A stretch of DNA of 64,000 bases from Marichromatium purpuratum 984 (lineage in GTDB: Bacteria; Pseudomonadota; Gammaproteobacteria; Chromatiales; Chromatiaceae), in contig NZ_CP007031.1 of NCBI RefSeq assembly GCF_000224005.2, positions 3,315,001 to 3,379,000 on the forward strand, in the 5' to 3' direction. Every line of letters begins with the position of its first letter. Within the stretch, counting starts at the first letter, position 1. The notes beneath the pieces were generated by a model, which ran no database searches, was not told where the DNA came from, and worked only from the letters and a program-made list of their open reading frames with translations. The position numbers and the translations under genes are program-made. Below, piece after piece: positions 47,369 to 56,547 of the stretch.

Positions 47369-49411
47369 ATGCGACACTTGATCCTTTCAACCCTGCTGCT
47401 GCTCGGCCTGATCCCAGCCCAGGCCGCGCCACAGCCGCCGCTCGTCGAGCACCAGCTCGCGGTGCACATCGACCCTGCCACCGGCACCCTGGAGGCGAGC
47501 GATCGGCTGCAGCTCCCCGCCGGGCTCGACGACACCCTGCTGCTGCTCGATGCCGGACTCACGCCCACCGTCGGCGACGAGACGGCGACCCTCACCCCGG
47601 TCGGGCGACGCGGCCACCTCACCGTCTATCGGTTGCGACACGCCGGCACCGGGCCGCTCACCCTCGACTACCGGGGTCAGATCCGTCACGGCCTGCGCCG
47701 CCAGATCGAGGGGGTTGGACGCGACCGACAGTGGTCGCTCGGCACCATCAGCGGCGATGGCATCTTCCTCTCCGGGGCCAGCGGCTGGTACCCGCTGCTG
47801 CCCGGGCAGCGACTGCGCTTCACGCTCGATGTCACCCTGCCCGCGGGCTGGATCGCCGTCTCCCAGGGCAGTGGTCCCGGCGCGGCACCCGAGTCGGGAC
47901 GCTCACAGTGGCGCGAGACGCAGCCGCAGGAGTCGATCTATCTGGTCGCCGCACCCTTCACCCTCTATCGCGACAGCAGCGAGGGCATCGCCACCCAGGT
48001 CTATCTGCGCGCGCCCGACCCCGCACTCGCGCGACGCTATCTCGACGCCACCGCCAGCTATCTGCGCGACTACGCCGAGCGCATCGGCCCCTACCCCTAC
48101 GCCAAGTTCGCGCTGGTCGAGAACTTCTGGGAGAGCGGCTATGGCATGCCCTCCTTCACCCTGCTCGGCTCACGGGTGATCCGCCTGCCCTTCATCCTCC
48201 ACACCTCCTACCCGCACGAGATCCTCCACAACTGGTGGGGCAACGGGGTCTATGTCGACGCCGACTCGGGCAACTGGAGCGAGGGGCTGACCAATTATCT
48301 CGCCGACTACTGGCAGCGCGAGCGCGCCGGCACCGGGCTCGAGGCGAGACGCGAGATGCTCAAGGCCTACGCCGATCACGTCCACCACGGCGAGGACTTC
48401 CCGCTGAGCGCCTTCCGTGCCCGTCACGACGGCGGCTCCCAGGCGATCGGCTACGGCAAGGGGGCGATGGTCTTCCACATGCTGCGCCGCCGCCTCGGCG
48501 ACGACACCTTCGACGCCGGGCTGCGCCGCTTCTATGCCGACAACCGTTTCCGCGCCGCCGGCTACGCCGAGCTGCGACATGCCTTCGAGCAAGTCTCGGG
48601 CACCGGCCTCGGCGAGTTCTTCGCCGCCTGGGCCGAGCGACCCGGGGCGCCGACCCTGGCGCTCGAGGGAGTCAGACTCGAACAACACGACGGCCAGATA
48701 GAGGTCCACGGCGAGATCCGCCAGACCCAGCCCGGCGCGCCCTTCCCGCTGCACCTGCCGCTGCGACTCGCACTGCCCGACGGCAGCAGTCGCACGGTCT
48801 GGATCGACACCACCGAGCACGCCCAGGCGTTCGGCATCGCGCTCGAACAGCGCCCGCTCGCCCTCGCCGTCGACCCCGGATTCGACGTCTTCCGCACCCT
48901 GCTGCCCGGCGAGACCCCGGTGGCACTCGGCAACCTGTTCGGTGCCGAGCAGGGGCTGATCCTGCTGCCAGCACGGGCGCCGGCAGCATTGCTCGACGGC
49001 TATCGGGCGCTGGCCGAGCGCTGGCGCAGCGGACATCCGGGCTGGCGGGTGGCACTCGACAGCGCGTTCGAGACCCTGCCCGAGCACGGCGCAATCTGGC
49101 TGCTCGGCTGGGAGAATCGCCATCGCGCAACCTTCGAGCACGCCGTCCCCGACCCCACCGCAGCGCCCCCGACGCAACGTCTCGACGGGCTCGACAGCAT
49201 CGTGCTCACCGCCACGCGTGGTGAACAGCCGCTCGCCTGGCTCGGCACCGAGCTGGCCGAGGCGCTGCCGGCACTGGCCCGCAAGCTGCCGCACTACGGC
49301 AAGTACGGTTATCTCGGTTTCGTCGGCGCACGCGCCGAGAATCGGCTCAAGGGACAATGGCCGAGCGGACCGAGCGCCCTGACCCACCGCTTCGCCCCGG
49401 CACCTCAATGA
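47369..49411 (+). CDS. Exported M1-family metallopeptidase
   Basis: A 680-residue protein with a signal peptide (residues 1-20, end AQAA). The zinc motif HEILHNWWGN (His283, Glu284, His287) and the third ligand Glu305 in NWSEGLTNYLADYW are intact. An N-terminal beta domain (about 25-220) and a long C-terminal region with no clear match follow. GYGMPSFT replaces the GAMEN exopeptidase loop of classical aminopeptidases, so substrate preference may differ. Divergent from the ChaN-PDZ gene. Confidence 0.9.
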   Translation: MRHLILSTLLLLGLIPAQAAPQPPLVEHQLAVHIDPATGTLEASDRLQLPAGLDDTLLLLDAGLTPTVGDETATLTPVGRRGHLTVYRLRHAGTGPLTLDYRGQIRHGLRRQIEGVGRDRQWSLGTISGDGIFLSGASGWYPLLPGQRLRFTLDVTLPAGWIAVSQGSGPGAAPESGRSQWRETQPQESIYLVAAPFTLYRDSSEGIATQVYLRAPDPALARRYLDATASYLRDYAERIGPYPYAKFALVENFWESGYGMPSFTLLGSRVIRLPFILHTSYPHEILHNWWGNGVYVDADSGNWSEGLTNYLADYWQRERAGTGLEARREMLKAYADHVHHGEDFPLSAFRARHDGGSQAIGYGKGAMVFHMLRRRLGDDTFDAGLRRFYADNRFRAAGYAELRHAFEQVSGTGLGEFFAAWAERPGAPTLALEGVRLEQHDGQIEVHGEIRQTQPGAPFPLHLPLRLALPDGSSRTVWIDTTEHAQAFGIALEQRPLALAVDPGFDVFRTLLPGETPVALGNLFGAEQGLILLPARAPAALLDGYRALAERWRSGHPGWRVALDSAFETLPEHGAIWLLGWENRHRATFEHAVPDPTAAPPTQRLDGLDSIVLTATRGEQPLAWLGTELAEALPALARKLPHYGKYGYLGFVGARAENRLKGQWPSGPSALTHRFAPAPQ

Positions 49412-49509
49412 AGACGTCACGACCTGCGCCAGCGCACCTGCATTAGGGACAGAATTGGCTAGAATTCGACGGACCCAACGACAGCCGGATACCGGCTCAA
49501 GGATTGACC

Positions 49510-49917
49510 ATGCCCATGTCATCACGCTCGCTGAAGCGTCTCGTCTTCCTCGCCACGCTCGCCGTCGCGCTCGTCGCCTGCGGGCCGGTCTATCGCACCG
49601 AGTACAGCTATGTCCCCCCGGCCGACCGTGCCGGCAAACAGTGTCTGAACCAGTGCCTGAACATGCGCGCGATGTGCCGCAGCCAGGCCGAGAGCCGCGC
49701 CGCCAATGCCCGCGCCGACTGCGAGCGCAACGCCATGATCAACTATACCGCCTGCATGGCCACGGCCAAGAGCGACAGCGAGCGCAGCAAGTGCTCCGCG
49801 ACCAGCTACTGCAGCCAGGACGCCGACACCAGGCAGTGCGAGGAGGAGTACCGTCTCTGCTACGAGAACTGTGGCGGCACCGTCAGCAGCTATCAGGTCT
49901 GCGAATACGGTTGTTGA
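49510..49917 (+). CDS. Cys-rich putative lipoprotein
   Basis: A 135-residue protein. The signal segment LVFLATLAVALVAC gives a lipobox cysteine (about residue 24). The mature part has about ten further cysteines (CLNQCLNMRAMC, DCERNAM, CMATAKS, KCSATSYC, CEEEYRLCYENC, CEYGC), consistent with several disulfides in the periplasm; a dsbC gene is 7 kb away. No family recognised. ATG 49510 is 6 bases after AAGGA. Confidence 0.8.
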   Translation: MPMSSRSLKRLVFLATLAVALVACGPVYRTEYSYVPPADRAGKQCLNQCLNMRAMCRSQAESRAANARADCERNAMINYTACMATAKSDSERSKCSATSYCSQDADTRQCEEEYRLCYENCGGTVSSYQVCEYGC

Positions 49918-49951
49918 CGCGCACCGGGCTGGCGCCACGACGCGCCAGCCC

Positions 49952-51001
49952 TCAGCAGCGATCGACCACGCAATTGCGCCCCCCTTCCTTGGCGCGGTAG
50001 AGACAGCGGTCAGCCACCGAGGCGAGCCGATCGTAGTCGGTCTCGCCCGGCTCGGCCTGGGCCAGCCCGATGCTCAGGGTCAGCGCCCGGGTGCATCCCG
50101 CCATCTCCAGCGGCGCACGCGCCAGCGTCTCGCGCAGCTTGTGCGCGAGGGTCGCAGCCCCATCCAGGTCGGTGTCGGGCAACAGCAGCGCGAACTCATC
50201 ACCGCCGAGCCGCGCCAACAGGTCCTGGCGCCGCACCAGCCCCTGGATCACCCGTACCACATGACGGATGGCAGCATCCCCCGCCGCATGCCCCAGCTCG
50301 TCATTGAGCTGCTTGAGCCGGTCGAGGTCGAAGAGCAGCAGCGAGACCGGCGTCCGCGACCGTTGCGCCAGCGTCATCCGGCACGCGAAACCGGCGAGGA
50401 AGCCACGCCGGTTGGCCACCCCGGTGAGCGGATCGGTGTTGGCCACATGGGCCAGGCGCCGCGCGGTATGGGCACGACTGTGCTCGTAGAGCAGTGAGAT
50501 CACGGTCGAGGCCAGCAAGGCCCCACCACCATTGACCATCGCCAGCCAGTTCAGGCCGAAGCCGGGATCCAACGCGATCCGCAGCCACAGTATCGACACC
50601 AGCACCACGCAGAACCCCAGCGAGACCGCCAGTCCCAACCACAGTCCGAGCACGAAGAAGGCCAGCGGCGGCAGCAACGCCGCCCAGATCAACACTCCGT
50701 CACCGGCCTCACCGGTGATCGACAGCACCGCGAGCAACACTCCGGCAAGGACCACACCGAGCAGCGGCAGAATGCGTTGGCCGTGACCGCGATACAGTCC
50801 CCAGGCGAGCCACGACAGCAGGACACAGAAGCTCCCCTCGGCGACGGCGTGGAACAGATAGCCGGTGACCCAGAAGTCGAACCAAGTGAAGAACGCGCTC
50901 AGAGCCACCCCGAGCAGCGACGCACGCAGGGTGAGACGAACCCGTCGGGCCTCGGAGTCGGCGCTAACGAGCACGATCTGGTCACACAAGGGGGGTTTCA
51001 T
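49952..51001 (-). CDS. Membrane diguanylate cyclase (GGDEF)
   Basis: A 349-residue protein. Five or six transmembrane helices (about residues 25-175) are followed by a GGDEF domain (about 190-349) starting ANTDPLTGVANRRGF. The active site GGDEF is intact and preceded by RRQD at the right spacing for the inhibitory I-site. No EAL domain. It makes cyclic di-GMP, the input being an unknown membrane signal. ATG 51001 fits the predicted cytosolic N-terminus; an open extension upstream was rejected. Confidence 0.92.
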   Translation of the reverse strand: MKPPLCDQIVLVSADSEARRVRLTLRASLLGVALSAFFTWFDFWVTGYLFHAVAEGSFCVLLSWLAWGLYRGHGQRILPLLGVVLAGVLLAVLSITGEAGDGVLIWAALLPPLAFFVLGLWLGLAVSLGFCVVLVSILWLRIALDPGFGLNWLAMVNGGGALLASTVISLLYEHSRAHTARRLAHVANTDPLTGVANRRGFLAGFACRMTLAQRSRTPVSLLLFDLDRLKQLNDELGHAAGDAAIRHVVRVIQGLVRRQDLLARLGGDEFALLLPDTDLDGAATLAHKLRETLARAPLEMAGCTRALTLSIGLAQAEPGETDYDRLASVADRCLYRAKEGGRNCVVDRC

Positions 51002-51280
51002 CGGCTGGAGGGGCGCGGAGGGGCGGTCGAGCGAGCGCCGGATCCAAGGGCGCGCGTGCTGTATTGAGGAGGCAAGATACGCTCGCCGGACAGCGCGATC
51101 AATCACCGCAGGTCAGGGACCGCGAACCACGCCGTCGCCTCGAATAGGGTCAGGGCCGGTCAGCGATGCAGACGCCGACTTGCCCAGGGCTTCAATCGAG
51201 CAAACGCGCCAGCGCAGCGCCAAGGGTGACACATGGCGGATATTCGTCTCAGCCGTGACAGCGGCCGATGACCGAGGGGG

Positions 51281-52255
51281 TCAGGCCACCGATTGATAGT
51301 AGAGGTTCTGCGGGTGGCGGGCCTCGGCGAAGAAGTACCAACGTTCGGCCATCAGGCCGACGAACTGGACGACGAAGGCGGTCAGCGCCAAGGGGCTCGA
51401 GGCCTCGGCATGGGCCAGGGCGATCAACACCACCGGCAGCGGGAACACGGTCACGAGGAAGAAGGCCCGCACCCAGCGCAGGGTCCGCGCGCTGCGCCCG
51501 TGGAAGAATTCGCGGGTGTTGAAGCTGCCGCCGGTGGCGCCCTGGGCCTTCTGCAGCAAGGCGCTGTGACGTACCCCGATGGCGCTCTGCACCGTGCTGC
51601 GAGGCTCGAGCCGGGCGTTGCGCAGCAGGTGAGCACTACGCGAGAGCGCGGCCGCGAGGGTGAGAATCACCGCCCAGGTGCCGAAGAAGCCGACCAGCGG
51701 GTTGCCGAGCCAGGCCGAATAGGCCGCCGCCAGCATGAAGCCCGAGGCGGTACCGAGCAGCAGGAAGTTGGTCACCGTCAGCGGCGAGTGCCACTCCTCA
51801 AGGAAGCGTACCGCGGCATAGACCATCGCGGTGCAGACGAACAGCGCCAGACTCGCCAAGGTGCCGAGCACGCCGAGGACCAACGACAGGTCGACGGCCA
51901 GGGCGCCGACCCGGAACCAGGGCGCGGTCCAGCCCAACAGGTGGGTCAGCGCATAGGCCGCGACCAGTCCCATGGTCAGTGGCAGCACGATCACCTCGCG
52001 CGAGAGCCACGAGGTGCGCCAGCAGCTCGCCGCGCGCCAGGCGCGCTCGGGACGACCGAGATGGAAGAAGGAAGCGGCCAGCCCGCCGAGCAGCAGCGAC
52101 AGCGCGAGCAGGCTGCCGCTGGCGTAGAAGTCCGAGGTCTGCAGCGGCAAGAAGTGGGCGATGGCATAGAGCTGTCCGGTGAACATCGCCAGGAACAGCC
52201 CCTGGCCGGCGCCGATCAGGGTGGTCAGCAGGATCACGGAGAAGGCGGGATGCAT
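51281..52255 (-). CDS. soeC: Sulfite-oxidizing enzyme membrane subunit SoeC (DmsC-like)
   Basis: A 324-residue integral membrane protein with about eight helices, of the DmsC/NrfD-like anchor class. It begins MHPAFSVILLTTLIGAGQGLFL and includes FFHLGRPERAWRA and SWLSRE, typical of DmsC-type anchors. It would pass electrons from SoeAB to quinone. Third gene of soeABC; an AGGAAG ribosome site is present. Confidence 0.9.
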   Translation of the reverse strand: MHPAFSVILLTTLIGAGQGLFLAMFTGQLYAIAHFLPLQTSDFYASGSLLALSLLLGGLAASFFHLGRPERAWRAASCWRTSWLSREVIVLPLTMGLVAAYALTHLLGWTAPWFRVGALAVDLSLVLGVLGTLASLALFVCTAMVYAAVRFLEEWHSPLTVTNFLLLGTASGFMLAAAYSAWLGNPLVGFFGTWAVILTLAAALSRSAHLLRNARLEPRSTVQSAIGVRHSALLQKAQGATGGSFNTREFFHGRSARTLRWVRAFFLVTVFPLPVVLIALAHAEASSPLALTAFVVQFVGLMAERWYFFAEARHPQNLYYQSVA

Positions 52256-52291
52256 GGGCGGCTTCCTGGTTGCGGTGGACGGGAACGGCTC

Positions 52292-53014
52292 TTACCAGGC
52301 CACGTCGTCGACGGACTCCTCGCCGGTGTAGTCGGTGAGGTCCTCGCGACGCAGCGGGTTGTCGACCCGCTCGAGGTCCTCGGGAGCGATGTGCATCCGG
52401 GTCTTGTGGCGTGGCAGATAGTGGTTGGCGGGCTTGGTGCCCCACTCGGCCATCAGCGCATAACCGCCGCGCTCGCGGATCGCCACCGAGACCTCGGAGT
52501 CGGGATCGTGGACATCACCGAACAGTCGTGCGCTGGTCGGGCAGGCGAGCACGCAGGCCGGCTGACGGTCACGTTCGGGGAGGCTGTCGTCGGTGATGCG
52601 GTCGATGCACAGGGTGCACTTCTTCATCACCCGCTCCTGGGCGTCGAGTTCGCGCGCGCCATAGGGGCAGGCCCAGGAGCAGTACTTGCAGCCGATGCAC
52701 TTGTCGTAGTCGACCAGCACCACGCCGTTGTCGGCACGCTTGTAGGAAGCACCGGTGGGACAGACCGGCACGCAGGGCGGATCCTCGCAGTGCAGACAGC
52801 TCTTGGGGAAGTGGACGGTCTCGGTGTCGGGGAAGGTGCCGACCTCGAAGGTCTGGACACGGTTGAAGAAGGTACCGCTAGGCGAGCCGTCGTAGGGATG
52901 CTCGTCGACCAGGGGACCGGCCGCGCCCGAGGTGTTCCACTCCTTGCAGGAGGTGACACAGGCATGACAACCGACGCAGACGTTGAGATCGATGACGAGG
53001 GCGAGTTGGGTCAT
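52292..53014 (-). CDS. soeB: Sulfite-oxidizing enzyme iron-sulfur subunit SoeB
   Basis: A 240-residue ferredoxin-like subunit with four [4Fe-4S] cysteine sets: CVGCHACVTSC (about residue 13), CLHCEDPPCVPVCP, CIGCKYCSWACP and CTLCIDR...CVLACP. It is cytoplasmic, with no Tat signal. It links the molybdenum subunit to SoeC. A CAGGAGG ribosome site precedes the ATG. An 87-base gap without a gene separates it from soeA. Confidence 0.93.
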   Translation of the reverse strand: MTQLALVIDLNVCVGCHACVTSCKEWNTSGAAGPLVDEHPYDGSPSGTFFNRVQTFEVGTFPDTETVHFPKSCLHCEDPPCVPVCPTGASYKRADNGVVLVDYDKCIGCKYCSWACPYGARELDAQERVMKKCTLCIDRITDDSLPERDRQPACVLACPTSARLFGDVHDPDSEVSVAIRERGGYALMAEWGTKPANHYLPRHKTRMHIAPEDLERVDNPLRREDLTDYTGEESVDDVAW

Positions 53015-53101
53015 GTCAGAGGGCCTCCTGCCACCAACGGTCAGTGATCGGCGAGACGGCGTGGCGCAGACGCCGGCACTCGCGATGCAGTCGCCGGGGG
53101 C

Positions 53102-55999
53102 TCATTTCTTGGAGAAGATGCCGGCCACATAGGCCTGCCAGCGGCCACGCCCCGGCTCCTGACCGGGCAGTCGCGGCATCGGCGCGAACTGCGGCGCGGT
53201 GATCGCAGGCTCCCTGGGGTCGGCCTTGTAGACCCGCACCCGCAGATCGAACCAGGCCGCCTGGCCGGTCACCGGATCGGCGTTGGAGAGGTGCGCCCCG
53301 GCGGCGTGCTCGGGCAGCTCCTCGGCGATCAGGTGATTGAGCAGGAAGCCCTTGCGCGACTCGTCGGCATCGGCCGCCAACCCCCAGGCCCCGGCGGCCT
53401 TGCCGATGGCGTTCCAGGTCCACACCGTGCCGGGCTCGACGGCCTCGGAGAAGCGACACATGCAGCGCACCCGACCGTGTGCCGACTCCACCCAGATCCA
53501 GTCGCCGTCGGCGAAGCCCTCGGCGGCGCCGACCCGTGGATTGACGAACAGATAGTTGTGGCTATGGATCTGACGCAGCCAGGCGTTCTGGCTGTCCCAG
53601 CTGTGATACATCGCCATCGGTCGCTGGGTCAGGGCGTTGAGCGGATAGCGCTCGGCATCGATCAGCCCGTCCTCGAGCGGCGCGTAGTAGAAGGGCAAGG
53701 GATCGAAGTAGGTGGCGATGCGCTCGCGTAGCCGCGGCGGCGGGCGCCGTCCCTCGCCCTTGCCCTGGGCGGCGCGACGGAAGCGCTGCAGCACCTCGGA
53801 GTAGAGGTGGATGATGATCGGGTCGGCATAGCGGATCATGCCGTGGGCGCGCGCCCAGTGCAGATAGCCCTTGTTCCAGTTGCGCATGTACTGGTAGCTC
53901 GGCGGCAACTGGTGGTGGAAGACGCAGCCGTGTTCGACATAGCGCTCCCACTGCTCGGGGTTGGGCGCGCCCTTGAGCACCTGATCGCCCTCGGCGCCGC
54001 GCCAGCCGGCGAGGAAGCCGATGCCGGAGCCGGGCGAGGTCTCGTAGTTGACGATGAAGTCGGGGTAGTCGCGGTACTTGCGCCGTCCCTCGCCGTCGAC
54101 GAAGGCCGGCAGCCCGAGCCGGCTGCCGAGTTCGATGAGCACGTCCTGGAAGGGCCGACACTCGCCCTTGGGCGGCAGCACCGGCACCCGCACCGCGTCG
54201 ACCGGACCGTCGAACTCGGAGATCGGCCGATCGAGCATCGACAGCACGTCGTGACGCTCGAGATAGCTGGTATCGGGCAGCACCAGATCGGCGAAGGCGA
54301 CGGTCTCGGAGGAGAAGGTGTCGCAGACCACCAGGAAGGGGATGCGATAGTCGCCCTGCTCGTCCTTGTCGACGAGCATCCGTCGCACCTCGCTGGTGTT
54401 CATCGTCGAGTTCCAGGCCATGTTGGCCATGAACAGCACCAGGGTGTCGATCGGATAGGGGTCGCCGCGCCAGGCGTTGGTGATGACGTTGTGCATCAGC
54501 CCGTGCACCGCCAGCGGGTACTCCCATGAGAAGGCCTTGTCGAGCCGCACCGCCTCGCCCGCGTCATCGACGAAGAGATCGTCCGGGTCGGCCGGCCAGC
54601 CCAGCGGCAGACCGTCGAGCGGGGTATCCGGGCGCACCGCCGCGGGGTCGTTCGGCGGCTTGGGACAGGGCGGGATCGGGCGTGGGAAGGGCGCCTTGTG
54701 ACGGAAGCCGCCGGGGCGGTCGATGGTGCCGAGCAGGCTCATCAGCACGCCGAGCGCGCGGATGCCCTGGAAGCCGTTGGAGTGCGCGGCCATGCCGCGC
54801 ATGGCGTGGAAGGCCACCGGATTGCCGGTGACCGAGGCGTGTTCGCGGTCCCAGCAGTCGGTCCAGGGGATCGGCAGCTCGATCTGATGATCGCGCGCGG
54901 TCACGCCCATCTCGTGGGCGAGCCGGCGGATGGTCGCGGCGGGGATGCCGGTGACCTCGGCGGCCCACTCCGGGGTGTAGTCGGCAAGTCGGTCCTTGAG
55001 CAGCTGGAAGGCGGGTGTGACCGCAGTACCGTCCTCCAGGGTATAGGCGCCGAGCAGCCGCGGCTCGACGCCGGGGGTGCGGGCGCGCACCGCGGCATCG
55101 CTCGCGCGATCCCACCACAGCCGGTCCTGGGGATCGAAACAGTCGGGGGCGGCATCGGTCTCGATACGATAGAACAGACCGGCCTCGTCATGCGCCTCAT
55201 CGCTCACCACCAGTTCGGCGGCATTGGTGTATTGAATGAGGAAGTCGCGATCGAACAGCCCGCGCTCAAGGATCTCGTGATTGATCGCGAGCAACAAGGC
55301 GCCATCGCTTCCCGGACGGATCGGCACCCATTCATCGGCGATCGCCGAATAACCGGTACGCACGGGATTGATCGAGATGAATCGACCGCCACGCCGCTTG
55401 AATTCGGAGATCGCGATCTTGAGCGGATTGGAGTGATGATCCTCGGCGGTGCCGATCATCACGAACAGCTTGGCGCGATCGAGATCCGGGCCACCGAACT
55501 CCCAGAACGAACCACCGATGCTGTAGATCATCCCGGCGGCCATGTTGACCGAGCAGAAGCCACCGTGGGCGGCATAGTTGGGGGTGCCGAACTGCTTGGC
55601 GAACATCCCGGTGAGCGCCTGCATCTGATCGCGCCCGGTGAACAGCGCGAAACGCTTGGGGTCCTCGGCGCGCAGTCGGCGCAGCCGGGTCTCGAGCAGC
55701 TCCAGCGCTTCGTCCCAGGAGATCTCCTCGAAGGCGCTCTCGCCGCGCTCGGCCCCGGGCCTGCGCCGCAGCGGGCGGGTCAGGCGCGCCGGCGAGTACT
55801 GCTTCATGATCCCCGAGCTGCCCTTGGCGCAGATCACCCCCTTGTTGAGCGGATGACGCGGGTTACCATCGATATAGCGGACCTCGCCGTCACGCAGATG
55901 CACGCGAATGCCACAGCGACAGGCGCACATATAGCAGGTGGTCTCCTTGATCTCGACCTGACCGAGCGCGCTATCCGAATGACTGGGAGCTTCTTGCAT
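53102..55999 (-). CDS. soeA: Sulfite-oxidizing enzyme molybdenum subunit SoeA
   Basis: A 965-residue molybdopterin oxidoreductase of the DMSO-reductase family. The N-terminal [4Fe-4S] ligands are CYMCACRCG (about residue 22) and CAKG. It has no twin-arginine signal, as expected for the cytoplasmic SoeABC complex of purple sulfur bacteria, which oxidises sulfite to sulfate. The split A-B-C order with a DmsC-like anchor fits. A related polysulfide or DMSO reductase role cannot be fully excluded by sequence alone. ATG 55999 has AAGGG upstream; GTG 56005 is an alternative. Confidence 0.92.
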   Translation of the reverse strand: MQEAPSHSDSALGQVEIKETTCYMCACRCGIRVHLRDGEVRYIDGNPRHPLNKGVICAKGSSGIMKQYSPARLTRPLRRRPGAERGESAFEEISWDEALELLETRLRRLRAEDPKRFALFTGRDQMQALTGMFAKQFGTPNYAAHGGFCSVNMAAGMIYSIGGSFWEFGGPDLDRAKLFVMIGTAEDHHSNPLKIAISEFKRRGGRFISINPVRTGYSAIADEWVPIRPGSDGALLLAINHEILERGLFDRDFLIQYTNAAELVVSDEAHDEAGLFYRIETDAAPDCFDPQDRLWWDRASDAAVRARTPGVEPRLLGAYTLEDGTAVTPAFQLLKDRLADYTPEWAAEVTGIPAATIRRLAHEMGVTARDHQIELPIPWTDCWDREHASVTGNPVAFHAMRGMAAHSNGFQGIRALGVLMSLLGTIDRPGGFRHKAPFPRPIPPCPKPPNDPAAVRPDTPLDGLPLGWPADPDDLFVDDAGEAVRLDKAFSWEYPLAVHGLMHNVITNAWRGDPYPIDTLVLFMANMAWNSTMNTSEVRRMLVDKDEQGDYRIPFLVVCDTFSSETVAFADLVLPDTSYLERHDVLSMLDRPISEFDGPVDAVRVPVLPPKGECRPFQDVLIELGSRLGLPAFVDGEGRRKYRDYPDFIVNYETSPGSGIGFLAGWRGAEGDQVLKGAPNPEQWERYVEHGCVFHHQLPPSYQYMRNWNKGYLHWARAHGMIRYADPIIIHLYSEVLQRFRRAAQGKGEGRRPPPRLRERIATYFDPLPFYYAPLEDGLIDAERYPLNALTQRPMAMYHSWDSQNAWLRQIHSHNYLFVNPRVGAAEGFADGDWIWVESAHGRVRCMCRFSEAVEPGTVWTWNAIGKAAGAWGLAADADESRKGFLLNHLIAEELPEHAAGAHLSNADPVTGQAAWFDLRVRVYKADPREPAITAPQFAPMPRLPGQEPGRGRWQAYVAGIFSKK

Positions 56000-56167
56000 C
56001 GGCACACCCTTGGGGATGATTTGTTTTACCGCATTCTAATATTGCAGTCGTCTATCTTTCAAACCCAAAGATGCCGATGAAAAAGCTTATTAAATGATTG
56101 GCCTATTCATTTTATTTATACAAATGAATACCACCATGGTGACCAACGCAGGACAAGCAGACGGACC

Positions 56168-56202
56168 AGCGGGAAGCGGGAAGCGGGAAGCGGGAAGCGG
56201 GA
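56168..56202. repeat. Five-copy 7-base tandem repeat (AGCGGGA)
   Basis: Five exact consecutive AGCGGGA heptads between the soeA start and the orphan gene at 56278. Same period as the arrays at 14688, 28937 and 29078 but a different unit. Confidence 0.93.
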
Positions 56203-56210
56203 ACGAAAAC

Positions 56211-56259
56211 GGACGCCGCAGGCGTCCGCAAGGGGCGGCGACGCATCCATGCGTCGCCG
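56211..56259 (-). terminator. Double hairpin downstream of the 89-aa gene
   Basis: GGACGCC/GGCGTCC (56211-56227) and an 11-bp perfect stem, GGCGACGCAT against ATGCGTCGCC plus a closing C-G pair (56236-56259). They follow the stop of the minus-strand gene at 56278. A short U-run (from CGTTTTCG) lies beyond the first hairpin on the minus strand. Confidence 0.5.
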
Positions 56260-56277
56260 GCAGGCATCAGGTCATGA

Positions 56278-56547
56278 TCAGGCGGCGTTGTAGCGAGGCA
56301 GCCAGGAGCTGAGTCGCTCACGCTCGCGCTCGAGGTCGAGCGAGAAGAAGTGGTTGAGCACCTGCAGCGCCTCGTCGAGGTTCTCGCACGGCCACTCGTT
56401 GGTGACGGTGTGGCAATTCCAGTCTTCGACGTGATAGCAGCAGTGACCACCCTTGGCGGCACCCTCGGCATCGAAGCGCAGCTTGTAGCCGGTCTGGGTG
56501 CGTGGATTCCACTTGTAACGGATGCTGTTTTCAGTTTCGTCAAACAT
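56278..56547 (-). CDS. Hypothetical protein (89 aa) near soeABC
   Basis: 89 residues beginning MFDETENSIRYKWNPRTQTG, followed by YKLRFDAEGAAKGGHCCYHVEDWNCHT in pieces, with four cysteines (HCCYH, NCH, PCEN). The C-terminal helix is LDEALQVLNHFFSLDLERER. Soluble, no signal peptide. Spacing of Cys and His hints at metal binding. I do not recognise a family. An upstream open extension is AT-rich and was rejected; a weak purine-rich site precedes the ATG. Own terminator-like hairpins follow. Confidence 0.65.
   Translation of the reverse strand: MFDETENSIRYKWNPRTQTGYKLRFDAEGAAKGGHCCYHVEDWNCHTVTNEWPCENLDEALQVLNHFFSLDLERERERLSSWLPRYNAA

Larger units (their letters stand above)
56006..56277. other. 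AT-rich soe upstream region
   Basis: 272 bases without a gene. The part next to soeA (about 56030-56130) is clearly AT-rich compared with the rest of the window and probably holds the soe promoter. It also contains the AGCGGGA array at 56168 and two hairpins at 56211-56259. Confidence 0.5.

Noticed and set aside
53015-53101. Extra small gene between soeA and soeB
   Set aside because: Only 87 bases, no start with ribosome site; treated as an operon spacer.
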